DNA from: JBOICV01 sp050740255
Lineage (GTDB): Bacteria; Pseudomonadota; Gammaproteobacteria; Nevskiales; JBOICV01
Reading direction: 5' to 3'
Length of the DNA stretch: 34,810 nt
NCBI GenBank assembly: GCA_050740255.1
Contig: JBOICV010000170.1
Coordinates: 1-34,810 of the forward strand
This document shows positions 1 through 7,901 of this stretch, one piece after another. A model generated the notes under the pieces. That model ran no database searches, was not told where the DNA came from, and was given only the letters and a program-made list of their open reading frames with translations. The first letter of the stretch is position 1. Each line of letters begins with the position of its first letter. The translations under genes and the position numbers were made by a program.

Positions 1-363
1 GTATATCTCTCACTGGAGGTGATCTGGCGGTACATTAATGGCAGTCTCTTCTTGGCGGAAGGATTGCTAGTCTTCCAGATCACCTCTTTCTCGGGAGGAA
101 ACGTTGCACTTACTTCTTGAATCCAAGGCCGATAAGAATGCGCCGTGAGCGCCGCCGAGCAGCGCAGGGCATTGTTTCGCGTCGGGAACGCAGAACGACG
201 GCGCAGTCGGCGCGAGTTCTTTGGTGACTTTCTAGCGGTCAAGAAAGTCATCCCGCCCAGCTAGGGCAGAACAGAAGCTTTAGTGAATGGCAGGCGTTGA
301 AAAGATTCCCGCTTGCGCGGGAATGACGAGCTGAGATTCTTCGCCACAACCGCCCCCCTCCCC
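1..363. other. Intergenic region with no convincing gene
   Basis: Frame +1 is open from base 1 to a TGA at 118-120 (39 codons), with lower GC than the rest. It could be the tail of a gene entering from the left, but an open run this short is expected by chance. A perfect 12-bp inverted repeat lies at 16-27 and 75-86. From about 130 to 270 one frame reads into residues EFFGDFLAVKKV, a string resembling short translated repeats in other gammaproteobacteria (recollection, not searched). A REP-like hairpin follows at 300-328. Confidence 0.4.
300..328. repeat. REP-like hairpin repeat, copy A
   Basis: A 7-bp stem (TTCCCGC at 306-312, GCGGGAA at 317-323) with a TTGC loop and conserved AAAAGA and TGACG flanks. 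It matches the reverse complement of 11686-11714 at 28 of 29 positions, so it is a dispersed element rather than a chance hairpin. Confidence 0.75.
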
Positions 364-1629
364 TTAATCCCCCTTCGACGGGCTCAGAATGACAACGCGA
401 TCAACGGCGCAGGCCGAGCCGGGCATCGGCACCTTCCATCGTGGATCGTCCACGCGATAACTGCGCACTTTCAGATAATCGTCCGGGTCGCGCAGATAGT
501 CGAGTTCCGGCGGATTCGGCAGCGAGCGTAATTCCTCGCGCCATTCTTCCTCATACGCCGCCGCACCGCCGCCCATCAGCGGAATCCAGGCATCGTGATG
601 CGTGGGAAGTACTACCCGCGGATGAGCATGCTCGACGTACAGCCGCGGATCGCGCAGCCCGCTGAGCATCTGGTTGAAACAGACAATCGGCGCGAGCTGT
701 ACGTCCACGCAATCCGGCAGCCCGCGCAATGATTTCTGAATCGCGATGGCCTGCTCACCGCTATTGATCGGCCCCGAGCTGTCGTACCAAAGCAGGCTGA
801 AATCCCCGACGCGTAGCTGATAAGCCCAGGCGCCGCCCTGCGGGTCGGTTAAATGACGCAGAAAACGCCCCCACTCGGCGAGACTGGTGTTGAAGTGCTG
901 GAAAAAAAGCTTAAACGCGGGTGCATGAAAAAACGCTTCGCCGCGGTCTTTGAATGTGGGTGCGGAGTGCAGATGGCGCAGGATGTGAATCGCGGGCAAA
1001 TCGCGCCAGAGTTTTACCGGCCGCAGCGTGCCGACTTCGGGCTCCTCGGCCGAGCCCAGAATCAGGCAGCGGAATTTGTCCGCGAGGTTTTCTCGCGCGG
1101 CGTCCTGCTTGGCCGTCGTACAGACCTCTTCCGAAGCCACCAGCACCGCGCCGCTACGGCCGGCGATATAGCCCGCGTCGGCGGCATGATCGAAATGGCC
1201 ATGCCCGATGAGAACGGCTTCGGGCTTGAGTGCGGCCAGTTCCTCGCGGCCGATCGGCACGTAGTCCTGGTGCAGACCGACGATTTCCCAGGCATCGAGC
1301 AGAAACAAATGCCCGCCCATGGAGATGATGAAGCTCGACACCCCATACCACCAGAGTCGGACGTAACGCGGATCGGTGGCGTCCGCGCCGAGCAGGCGTT
1401 CGCGTATCTCACGAACTTCTGCGGATATCGTCAGCTCACTTGCGGGTGGCAGCGGCCGCCAGTCTTGTAGCGATACCTCGCCGGCAGTTTCCGCTTGTAC
1501 AAAAAAGGGCGCGAGTGTTAACGCCGCAACCGCAATACCCCTCCCCCTAACCCCCTCCCACAGGGGGAGGGGAAAAAACTTAACTGGCACAGGAGGAACC
1601 AGGTGTGGCGACTTTCCAGCGCGGTTCAT
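364..1629 (-). CDS. Exported MBL-fold metallo-hydrolase (UlaG-like), paralogue 2
   Basis: A metallo-beta-lactamase-fold hydrolase with the metal-binding motif HGHFDH in the N-terminal half and further candidate ligand histidines in HILRHLHS and PTHHDAW. The core is closely similar, residue for residue, to the upstream gene (1580-2785), so this is a tandem duplicate. The substrate is unknown. The start is uncertain: the ATG at 1629 or a GTG at 1590 both overlap the end of the upstream gene, and neither has a clear Shine-Dalgarno. The hydrophobic stretch IAVAALTLAPFFVQA looks like a signal-peptide core, but it is preceded by residues encoded by a palindromic repeat (1538-1572). The last residues, VVILSPSKGD, are also encoded by a dispersed repeat (371-394); the paralogue stops about 12 residues earlier. 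Fold assignment is confident; substrate and N-terminus are not. Confidence 0.85.
   Translation of the reverse strand: MNRAGKSPHLVPPVPVKFFPLPLWEGVRGRGIAVAALTLAPFFVQAETAGEVSLQDWRPLPPASELTISAEVREIRERLLGADATDPRYVRLWWYGVSSFIISMGGHLFLLDAWEIVGLHQDYVPIGREELAALKPEAVLIGHGHFDHAADAGYIAGRSGAVLVASEEVCTTAKQDAARENLADKFRCLILGSAEEPEVGTLRPVKLWRDLPAIHILRHLHSAPTFKDRGEAFFHAPAFKLFFQHFNTSLAEWGRFLRHLTDPQGGAWAYQLRVGDFSLLWYDSSGPINSGEQAIAIQKSLRGLPDCVDVQLAPIVCFNQMLSGLRDPRLYVEHAHPRVVLPTHHDAWIPLMGGGAAAYEEEWREELRSLPNPPELDYLRDPDDYLKVRSYRVDDPRWKVPMPGSACAVDRVVILSPSKGD
371..394. repeat. Dispersed CTTCGAC-GAGC-type repeat inside the 3' end of a gene
   Basis: On the minus strand it reads TGTCATTCTGAGCCCGTCGA and continues AGGG. 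It belongs to the same family as the arms of the large palindrome at 7902-8035 (TGAGCTTGTCGAAGGG). It supplies the final codons of the MBL-fold gene at 364-1629. Confidence 0.65.
1538..1572. repeat. GC-rich palindromic repeat within an N-terminal coding region
   Basis: A perfect 11-bp inverted repeat (1538-1548 and 1562-1572) rich in C and G runs. It resembles the CCCCTCxCCCT...AGGGxGAGGGG intergenic repeats common in gammaproteobacteria (established pattern, recalled). Here it lies between the two MBL paralogues and is translated as PLPLWEGVRGRG in the downstream gene. Confidence 0.65.
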
Positions 1630-2785
1630 CCATACGATAGACGCGGGCCTTCATGTAATCCTCAGGATCGCGCAGATAATCGAGCTCCGGCGGGTGTTCG
1701 AGCTGCGCCAACTCGGCGCGCCACGCGGTTTCATAGCCGGCCGCGCCGCCGCCGATCACCGGCGCCCAGGCGTCGTGATGCGAAGGCAGCGAAAGTTTCG
1801 GGTGCGCGTGCTGCACGTAGAGACGCGGATCACGCAGCCCATTCAGCGGCTGGTTGAAACCGACAATCGCGCCGACCTGCACGTCGACGCAATCCGGAAA
1901 CGAGTCCAGCGCCTGCTGTACTTCAGCCGCGAAGGGATTGCCGCCATTGATCGGCCCGGTGGAGTCATGCCATAGCAGGCTGAAGTCGCCGACCCGAATG
2001 TGATAAGCCCAGGTGCCCCCCTGCGGATCGTCCAAGGACTCGACGAAAGATTGGTATTCCTGCAGATCGGTGTTGAGATGCTGCACATACACCAACAGCT
2101 CGGGAATATGGATGAAGGGAATGCCCGGATCCTGCAGTTCCGGCGTCGCCGCCGAGTGGATGTGCTGCAGGATATGCACCTCCGGCAGATCGCTCCAAAG
2201 TTTTACGGCCTGTGCAGTCCCAGGGGTCGGCGTACTCATGGTGCCGGTAATCAGACAGGGAAAATTATTCTCGTTGCCGTCGCGCGCAGCTTGTTCGCGC
2301 GCGACAGCGCAAATCTCCTCGGAGCCCACCACTACTGTGCCAGAACGTCCCGCGACGTAACCGAGATCGCCCGCGTGATCGAAATGGCCGTGACCCACTA
2401 GTATCGCTTCGGGCTTGAGTGCGGCCAGTTCCTCGCGGCCGATCGGCACGTAGTCCTTGTGAAGACCGACGATTTCCCATGCGTCGAACAGAAACAAGTG
2501 CCCGCCCATGGAAGCAATAAAGCTGGAGACGCCGTACCACCAGAGCTTGACCTCGGCCGGATTGGTCGGGTCCACGCCCAGAATCTGCTCGCGCGCCGCG
2601 CGAACTTCGGGCGGCACTGGTTGCGATCGGGCCGCCGCCAACGGTTGCCAGTCGGCCAGCGCCACATTACCCGTACCGTTGCTTGACGGCGGCGGCGCTG
2701 CACCACCCGTGGCGATGCGCGAGCCGTCGCCATCCGAGCAGGCGGCCAGCAGTAGCGCCAGCGCGAGGGCGCCGGCGCGCCTCAC
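1580..2785 (-). CDS. MBL-fold metallo-hydrolase lipoprotein, paralogue 1
   Basis: A 401-residue protein starting with GTG, with a short lipoprotein signal ending in the lipobox LLAAC (Cys about residue 16) and then a Gly/Pro/Ser spacer. The MBL core has the HGHFDH metal-binding motif, HIHSA, and a late SHHDAW, and is of the UlaG-like beta-lactamase-fold type. As a lipoprotein it should act in the periplasm or at a membrane face; no substrate can be inferred. Its GTG start overlaps the TGA of the upstream GlsB gene (GTGA at 2782-2785), implying translational coupling. The tandem copy follows immediately downstream. Unlike that copy, this one has a normal signal sequence and ends cleanly at ...PGSSCAS. 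Confidence 0.88.
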   Translation of the reverse strand: MRRAGALALALLLAACSDGDGSRIATGGAAPPPSSNGTGNVALADWQPLAAARSQPVPPEVRAAREQILGVDPTNPAEVKLWWYGVSSFIASMGGHLFLFDAWEIVGLHKDYVPIGREELAALKPEAILVGHGHFDHAGDLGYVAGRSGTVVVGSEEICAVAREQAARDGNENNFPCLITGTMSTPTPGTAQAVKLWSDLPEVHILQHIHSAATPELQDPGIPFIHIPELLVYVQHLNTDLQEYQSFVESLDDPQGGTWAYHIRVGDFSLLWHDSTGPINGGNPFAAEVQQALDSFPDCVDVQVGAIVGFNQPLNGLRDPRLYVQHAHPKLSLPSHHDAWAPVIGGGAAGYETAWRAELAQLEHPPELDYLRDPEDYMKARVYRMDEPRWKVATPGSSCAS

Positions 2786-3039
2786 TGCTTATTTTTGCTG
2801 AATTGACGATGCGCCCAAAGCAGCAGCAGCGCACCGCCGATGGCGATCAGCAGGCTTCTGAAATTGAATCCGGTCACCGTGCCGAAGCCGGCGAACGAAG
2901 CGATGAAACCGCCCAGCAGTGCACCGGCGATGCCGATCGCAATCGTCAGAAAGAATCCACCGGGGTCTTTGCCCGGCATGATCCACTTCGCCAGCACGCC
3001 GACGATCAGTCCGAGAATAATCCAGCTCAATATGCCCAT
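2782..3039 (-). CDS. GlsB/YeaQ/YmgE-family stress-response membrane protein
   Basis: An 85-residue, almost entirely hydrophobic protein with three predicted membrane segments separated by Gly-rich turns. It opens with GILSWIILGLIVG and has the family's conserved KWIMPGKDPGG loop at residues 18-28. Length and pattern match the transglycosylase-associated (GlsB/YeaQ/YmgE) family of small inner-membrane proteins, which are often stress-induced but lack a defined biochemical activity. A GAGCAAAT stretch precedes the ATG. It is the first gene of a run with the two MBL-fold paralogues and shares a GTGA overlap with the first. Whether this pairing has a functional meaning is unknown. Confidence 0.88.
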   Translation of the reverse strand: MGILSWIILGLIVGVLAKWIMPGKDPGGFFLTIAIGIAGALLGGFIASFAGFGTVTGFNFRSLLIAIGGALLLLWAHRQFSKNKQ

Positions 3040-3110
3040 GATTTGCTCCTTAATTTACGTCCCTGCAACAGATCGCGGCATCCATGCCGCGGATATTGAA
3101 ATAAGCGAAA

Positions 3111-3404
3111 TTACTTATCCTGCGATTTGCGATCTGCGTTGCTGACAATGGTTTTGAAGCCGACGCTGCCGTTACCGAAGGTCACGGTGATGGTATGCGT
3201 CTTGCCCTTCCAGACTTCATTGGAGGCGCTGAGATTGCCGATGCCGGCGCTCGACACCTCGGTCGGCTTGCCGAGAATCGAGTAGACCTCATCCTGCGAC
3301 ATTTTATTGCGAATTTTTTCGTAGTTCTCCGGCGTTACCTTCGAGCCGCAGGCCGCGAGCAGCAAAACGACGGACAAGGCGGTGGCACGCAGCAGTTTCG
3401 ACAT
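3111..3404 (-). CDS. Small SmpA/OmlA-like lipoprotein
   Basis: A 97-residue lipoprotein. The ATG at 3404 has an AGGAG Shine-Dalgarno a few bases upstream and gives a textbook lipoprotein signal (LLRATALSVVLLLAAC); upstream in-frame codons lack this and are rejected as start. The mature part contains ENYEKIRNKMSQDEVYSILGKP, the helix-turn pattern of SmpA/OmlA (BamE-like) and DUF3862 domains, followed by short beta strands (HTITVTFGNGSVGFK). These domains usually mediate contacts in envelope complexes. Whether this one is a BamE-type subunit cannot be said; bamE is normally elsewhere, so this is more likely a free-standing relative. Confidence 0.8.
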   Translation of the reverse strand: MSKLLRATALSVVLLLAACGSKVTPENYEKIRNKMSQDEVYSILGKPTEVSSAGIGNLSASNEVWKGKTHTITVTFGNGSVGFKTIVSNADRKSQDK

Positions 3405-3447
3405 TGATTTCTCCTTCGTTATGACTCTGATCGGCGAGTAGCTTAGT

Positions 3448-5148
3448 TTACGGCGGCGCCTGCAAAAACACCGGGTTGCCGATGGTGGTGAGCGACTGCA
3501 GGTCAAAGGTATCCACCCGCCAGAAGGTGCCGAGCGGGCCCGCCTCGCTTGCGCGACCGGCCGTCATCGTATGGGTGAAGGGATCGGAGGTGATCGGTGC
3601 GATGCCCGCAAGCTGGCCGTTCTGCGTGTAAACCAGAAACTGGTTCTGACCACCCGTCACCACCGTGGTCAAGGTGGCGGTGTCGGCCATCACGGTGTCG
3701 CCGAAGATGCCGCGCTGACCATCCATGGTTTCGACCCTGAACTCCAGCGCGGGGCTGTGCATCACGCCGCGTGTGCGGATATAAGCGTGCCCTGCACGCA
3801 ATGCCGCGCTGATTGCTGCACGCGAAAGATTCTGTGCGTAAATCGCCGTGGCCGAGGAGCCATAACCCTTGCGCGCACGATCGGTTGGCGCATCCACGCC
3901 CTTGGAATCCGAGCCGCTGGTGGCGGTGATTTTATAGCCCTGCATCAAGAGATCCTGCCAGAGATCTATCGCCGGCTGCGTGAAGGGATTCTGGATTTGC
4001 AGGGGTATCGGCAAGGGCAGACCGAGATCGGTCGCGTCCACCAGAATCGGGCCATTGGCGACCTCGACGGTATCCACCGCGTTCCAGTCGATATTGCCGC
4101 CCAGCTCGAAAGCACAGCCGCGGCAGAAGTTGGCGAACAAGGGGCCGGGAAAAGTCAGCGGATGATTCACCTGGAATAGCGCGCCTTCGGCGTTGGACAG
4201 CCGCTGAATTTCGCCCAGCGTGACGTCTTCAAAGCCGTGGCGGTATTCCAGCACGCCGCGGGTTTCACCAAAGGTATTGGCGTGGCCGAAGTAGGTGATG
4301 ATTTCGCGCCCCGGCCAGATCAGCAAATCGGGATGTGCCCGCTGCAGGGCGCCCAACTCGTCCCAATGCCGACCGGTGACGTACTCGGTCACGAATAACA
4401 CGTCGAGTTGAGCTGCGCGAGCTTGCTCGATGAAATCCGCATCGTCCGGCGCATTCGGGTTCGAATGAAAACCGTGCATATGCGTGTCGGCGTGATACCA
4501 GGCGGGCCCGGTGCGCGCGACATGACTGGCGTTGACCGGATCGGCTGATGGTACGGGTCCGGTCGGCGGGTTCAGGCAAGCAACCTGCACTTCCCAATTC
4601 GCGCCGCTCGGCCCGACCGCAGCAATACCCAAATCCACGTACCAGACACCCGGCTCGATCGCGCCCGGTGTATAGCCGCGGTCGGCGCTGTCGCTTTGCA
4701 CGAATACCGGCGGCTGGCTGCCGATCTTGCCCTGCCGGCTGCCCGACCAGCCGCGAAAACCAAAAGGCGAGCGATAGCCGTCGTTATCCCACAGGCCCAG
4801 ATCGAATACCGTTTGCGTAATCGGCGTAGACGGCAGCGGCAGTACATCTGTCCAGCGATAACCGACCTCGATGCGGGTCGTGCCTGGCACGACGTCGAAG
4901 GGCAGCATGCGGTAAGTCTTTGCGTCCGCCATCGCCGCGCTGCCGCTCATCAGCAGCGGCGCCTCGCCGGATGCGCAGCGCGGCGCATTCGCGGGTGGCG
5001 GCGGATTCGGTCCCGCGCCGCCCGATCCACCCGATCCCGCGCTACCACCGCTGCCGCCTGCACCACCGACCGAGGCCGGGAAATCATCATCGCCACCGCT
5101 TTTGCAGGCGGCGAGCAGCACTGCGGCGAGCACTATCCAGACTTTCAT
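3448..5148 (-). CDS. PHP-domain (CehA/McbA-like) metallohydrolase lipoprotein
   Basis: A 566-residue lipoprotein. The start at 5148 forms an ATGA overlap with the kinase stop and gives the signal MKVWIVLAAVLLAAC. A Gly/Ser tether (about residues 27-50) leads to a beta-rich N-terminal domain and then a PHP-type phosphoesterase domain. Visible PHP features are HADTHMHG, FVTEY, GREIITYFGHAN and NHPL, which carry the His/Glu/Asp metal ligands of the polymerase-and-histidinol-phosphatase fold. Closest in type are the CehA/McbA-family metallohydrolases. It would act outside the cytoplasm on an unidentified phosphoester or related bond. It is the last gene of a three-gene unit with the secretin-like protein and the kinase. 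Confidence 0.85.
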   Translation of the reverse strand: MKVWIVLAAVLLAACKSGGDDDFPASVGGAGGSGGSAGSGGSGGAGPNPPPPANAPRCASGEAPLLMSGSAAMADAKTYRMLPFDVVPGTTRIEVGYRWTDVLPLPSTPITQTVFDLGLWDNDGYRSPFGFRGWSGSRQGKIGSQPPVFVQSDSADRGYTPGAIEPGVWYVDLGIAAVGPSGANWEVQVACLNPPTGPVPSADPVNASHVARTGPAWYHADTHMHGFHSNPNAPDDADFIEQARAAQLDVLFVTEYVTGRHWDELGALQRAHPDLLIWPGREIITYFGHANTFGETRGVLEYRHGFEDVTLGEIQRLSNAEGALFQVNHPLTFPGPLFANFCRGCAFELGGNIDWNAVDTVEVANGPILVDATDLGLPLPIPLQIQNPFTQPAIDLWQDLLMQGYKITATSGSDSKGVDAPTDRARKGYGSSATAIYAQNLSRAAISAALRAGHAYIRTRGVMHSPALEFRVETMDGQRGIFGDTVMADTATLTTVVTGGQNQFLVYTQNGQLAGIAPITSDPFTHTMTAGRASEAGPLGTFWRVDTFDLQSLTTIGNPVFLQAPP

Positions 5149-6527
5149 CCGCCAGTTCCTTTTTGCTTCAGCGCGGATAGCTGGGCGCTGGTCACACACA
5201 ATCGGTACACCAGCGTTTCGGTAAATACCTTGTAGTAGCGGAGCTGGCAGTCTCGGGACAGCTTCTGCATCAGCGTGCCGTTGACCTTGAGCAGCATCAC
5301 CTGGGTCGTTGCGATGATGCTGGCGGTGCGTTTGTACCGGGTGAGAAAGCCCATCTCACCGAAGCAGTCGCCTTCGGTGAGCATCTGGATGGACTGGCCA
5401 CCCTTGTGTACCCCCACGCTGCCACGCACGATGATGTAAAAAGTGTTGTCGATCTCGCCCTCGGTGATGATCGTATCGCCGGCCTGGTAGGAGACGATAC
5501 TGCTCACACCCAGCAACTCCTCGATCTCTCCATCGCTGAAATCCGTGAAAAAGCTCAGGCGGCGCAGCGCATCGCGGTGTTCGCGGCGGCTGCTGCGTGG
5601 CGCCGGATTGCCCAGAGCATCGTTGATGCGCAACAGCTCCACCGACAGCTCGCGACCGCTGGCAGGACGCTCGGCGGGGTTCTTGCTCAGCAGCCGGTTG
5701 ATCAGCTCACACAGTTCCCGCGGCATCTCCGGCAGCTTGCGGGCCAGCTCCGGCGCCGGGGTGCTGCGCACTTCGTTCAGCAAGTGCTGCATGTCCTTGC
5801 CGCGAAATGGCGGCTCGCCCGCCAGCAGCTCGTAGCCGACCATGCCGAGCGAATACAGATCGCCGCGCGGTGAAGGTCCATCACCGCGCAACTGCTCCGG
5901 CGGCAGATACAGCGGCGAACCGACCACCGGACCGGTTTCGCCGTCCGCGCGGCCCTGCATGATTTCGGCCACGCTGAAATCCATGATTTTGACCAGGCTC
6001 TCGCCGGCCAGCATCACATTGCTCGGCTTGATATCCCGATGCAGCACGCCCTTGCCGTGGGCGTAATCCAGAGCCTGCGCACATTTGAACAAGACATTCA
6101 CCACATCCGTCACACCAAGGCGCTTGCCGTCCTTGCGCGTGTACTGGCGCAGCGTCTCGCCGGGCACATACTCCATCACGATGTAGCTGAGTTCACCTTC
6201 AACCCCGGCGTCGAACACCGAAACGATGTGCGGATGCTGCAGGATGCCGGCCGCGTGCGCTTCGTTGAAAAAATTGTGCCGCATGGACACCGTGTCGCCC
6301 TCACCGGCGACGGGCGGCTCCGGCAGGCCCACCTTGATCGCGACATCACGCCGGACGAAAGGATCGAAGCCGTGGTAGACCACCCCGCAGGTGCCGCGGC
6401 CAATCTCTTCGCGTAATTCGTATTTGCCGAGCGTGCGCGGTTTGCCCGCCGCACTAACCCCAGCCGCGGACTTCCCCGCCGCGGACGTCACCGGGGCCGC
6501 GCCCGCCGTAATCTTTTGTTGTTTCAT
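5145..6527 (-). CDS. Soluble Ser/Thr protein kinase with C-terminal cyclic-nucleotide-binding domain
   Basis: A 460-residue protein (ATG at 6527; a TTG three codons earlier is possible). After an Ala/Gly-rich N-terminus, a Hanks-type kinase domain spans about residues 35-303: glycine loop GRGTCGVV, catalytic Lys in AIKV (about 65), HRDIKPSN (Asp about 165), and GSPLYLPPEQ. The magnesium-binding DFG is DFS here (about 183-185). Residues about 322-435 form a cyclic-nucleotide-binding domain with a phosphate-binding cassette FGEMGFLTRYKRTA (about 389-402) that retains the key Glu and Arg. There is no membrane segment, unlike many bacterial PknB-type kinases, so it is probably cytoplasmic. The domain order suggests a kinase gated by cAMP or a related nucleotide. 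Its stop overlaps the PHP gene start; the secretin-like gene lies 27 bp upstream. Confidence 0.93.
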   Translation of the reverse strand: MKQQKITAGAAPVTSAAGKSAAGVSAAGKPRTLGKYELREEIGRGTCGVVYHGFDPFVRRDVAIKVGLPEPPVAGEGDTVSMRHNFFNEAHAAGILQHPHIVSVFDAGVEGELSYIVMEYVPGETLRQYTRKDGKRLGVTDVVNVLFKCAQALDYAHGKGVLHRDIKPSNVMLAGESLVKIMDFSVAEIMQGRADGETGPVVGSPLYLPPEQLRGDGPSPRGDLYSLGMVGYELLAGEPPFRGKDMQHLLNEVRSTPAPELARKLPEMPRELCELINRLLSKNPAERPASGRELSVELLRINDALGNPAPRSSRREHRDALRRLSFFTDFSDGEIEELLGVSSIVSYQAGDTIITEGEIDNTFYIIVRGSVGVHKGGQSIQMLTEGDCFGEMGFLTRYKRTASIIATTQVMLLKVNGTLMQKLSRDCQLRYYKVFTETLVYRLCVTSAQLSALKQKGTGG

Positions 6528-6554
6528 GCTCCCCAACCTGTTCGAGCGATCGCT

Positions 6555-7379
6555 CTACGGCGCCAGCTCGACCTTTACCATCACCTTACTCTGACCTGTG
6601 CCCTGCCGTCTGCCGGCAGCGAGTATGCCGCTGCTGCTCTCGCTGGTGGTGTCCACGACGCCGCTCAGATCCAGCCATTCGCCCAAGGGGCCGCTGACGG
6701 TGGTGGTCGTCCCCGATCGCTCGATGCGGCCGCCGCCGGCCGGCCGCTCCTGGCGTGGACTGATCTCCAGCAGTACCTGGTCGCCTTGCAAGCGCGGACG
6801 AACGACGAAGCCGGTGCGTACTTCCTGCATCTGCACCGTTTCCACAAACTGGCCATTGGGTAGATATTGCCGCTGTACATAGGGCAGAGTCTGACCGATA
6901 TAAATCGTGCCCTCATAGCCTTCCAACACGCGCAGGTTCTGCGTATCCCCCGCACGGTTGCGCCGGTGCTCGTCCTGCACCCGCAGGCGCGGGCGGCGCG
7001 CCCGGCCCTGCTCGTCCGGCAGCACGATCTCGCCATAGCCGACTTCAACCCGCCCGCTGATCTGGGCCTCGCGCTCGTGCTCTTCGCCCTCGCGCAATTG
7101 GCGCACAGTGATCATGAGCTGGCGCGCAGCGACGTCCAGCGTCTCCAGCAGCGCACGCAGTTCGCGGATTTGCGCCGGCCTGGCGCGGATGATCAGCTTG
7201 TTCGCATGCGCGCTGGCGCTACCGTCGGGCGCCAGCGCGTCTTGCACGACCGGCAGTAATTCCTCCGGCGTGCGGTGGCGCAGCTCGATCACCTCCAGCA
7301 CGGCCGATTCCGCCGCGGCATTCGTCGCAACCGGCGCCAGCAGCACAAACGCAGCCAGAAAGGCTATAACAGAGCGCGT
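6555..7379 (-). CDS. Exported secretin N-domain-like protein, probable ACG start
   Basis: Residues after the signal (VLEVIELRHRTPEELLPVVQDAL...NKLIIRA...IRELRALLETLD) follow the NolW-type secretin N-domain pattern. The later part (YIGQTLPY, TGFVVRPRLQGDQVLLEISP) resembles the start of a secretin barrel domain, but the protein ends before any membrane-spanning region, so it is unlikely to form a pore. The only usual in-frame start (GTG at 7346) would cut the signal peptide in half. An ACG at 7377-7379 sits six bases after a perfect GGAGG (7386-7390) and yields a complete signal: T/M-RSVIAFLAAFVLLAPVATNAAA. I therefore choose ACG; a sequencing error of ATG is the alternative. It leads the kinase/PHP operon. 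Confidence 0.7.
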   Translation of the reverse strand, partial: TRSVIAFLAAFVLLAPVATNAAAESAVLEVIELRHRTPEELLPVVQDALAPDGSASAHANKLIIRARPAQIRELRALLETLDVAARQLMITVRQLREGEEHEREAQISGRVEVGYGEIVLPDEQGRARRPRLRVQDEHRRNRAGDTQNLRVLEGYEGTIYIGQTLPYVQRQYLPNGQFVETVQMQEVRTGFVVRPRLQGDQVLLEISPRQERPAGGGRIERSGTTTTVSGPLGEWLDLSGVVDTTSESSSGILAAGRRQGTGQSKVMVKVELAP

Positions 7380-7412
7380 GACCGACCTCCATTCCCCTTT
7401 ATGTGCGCATCA

Positions 7413-7895
7413 ATGATACGCCGCGCCGCCGTGCTGGCATGCCTGTTCTTGATCGCGGCTTGGGGGGTTGCCTGCGCCGCGGCGCCCTGTGCCGACGACT
7501 CGGGTCAGGCGTCGCTGCGGCAGATGCAGGTCTTTCTGGATGGTGATGGGACGCGCCATGCCCTCGCCGTGGAAGTGGCCGATTCTGCGCAGGAGCGGGC
7601 ACGCGGGCTGATGTGCCGGCGGGCATTGGCAACGGACTCCGGCATGCTGTTTATCTATCCGGAAGAAACCCTCGCGCGCATGTGGATGAAAGACACGCTG
7701 CTGGCGCTCGATATGCTGTTTATCGCCAGCGATGGTCGCATCGTCAAAGTTGTGGAACATACACAAGCACTGAGCGAAGACTGGGTTGAGGCCAAGCAGC
7801 CGGTGCGCTACGTGCTGGAACTAAAAGCCGGCAGCGCGCGGCGTCTGGGCCTCAAAACTGGCGACCGGCTACGTCTAGAGTCGCATAACCGTTAG
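7413..7895 (+). CDS. DUF192 family exported protein
   Basis: A 160-residue protein with an N-terminal hydrophobic signal (AAVLACLFLIAAWGVACAAA) and a DUF192 domain: VEVADSAQERARGLMCRR, GMLFIYPEE, MWMKDTLLALDMLFI, and VLELKAGSARRLGLKTGDRL are the conserved blocks. The family is a small beta-barrel of unknown function, often secreted. The start is either ATG 7413 or ATG 7401; neither has a good Shine-Dalgarno, and 7413 gives the more compact signal. The gene is divergent from the secretin-like gene with only about 33 bp between the starts, so its promoter must overlap that gene's 5' end. It is followed by a large palindrome that could terminate transcription from both sides. Confidence 0.85.
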   Translation: MIRRAAVLACLFLIAAWGVACAAAPCADDSGQASLRQMQVFLDGDGTRHALAVEVADSAQERARGLMCRRALATDSGMLFIYPEETLARMWMKDTLLALDMLFIASDGRIVKVVEHTQALSEDWVEAKQPVRYVLELKAGSARRLGLKTGDRLRLESHNR

Positions 7896-7901
7896 TTAGT
7901 T

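Noticed and set aside
60..100. GGCGGAAGG...GATCACCTCTTTCT resembles the 3' end of 16S rRNA
   Set aside because: Spacing differs from 16S, the box is imperfect and none of the conserved upstream 16S sequence is present. Part of the match comes from the 16-27/75-86 inverted repeat.
1..120. Open frame of 39 codons entering from the left edge
   Set aside because: Too short to distinguish from chance, with no recognisable motif. Noted in the region entry only.
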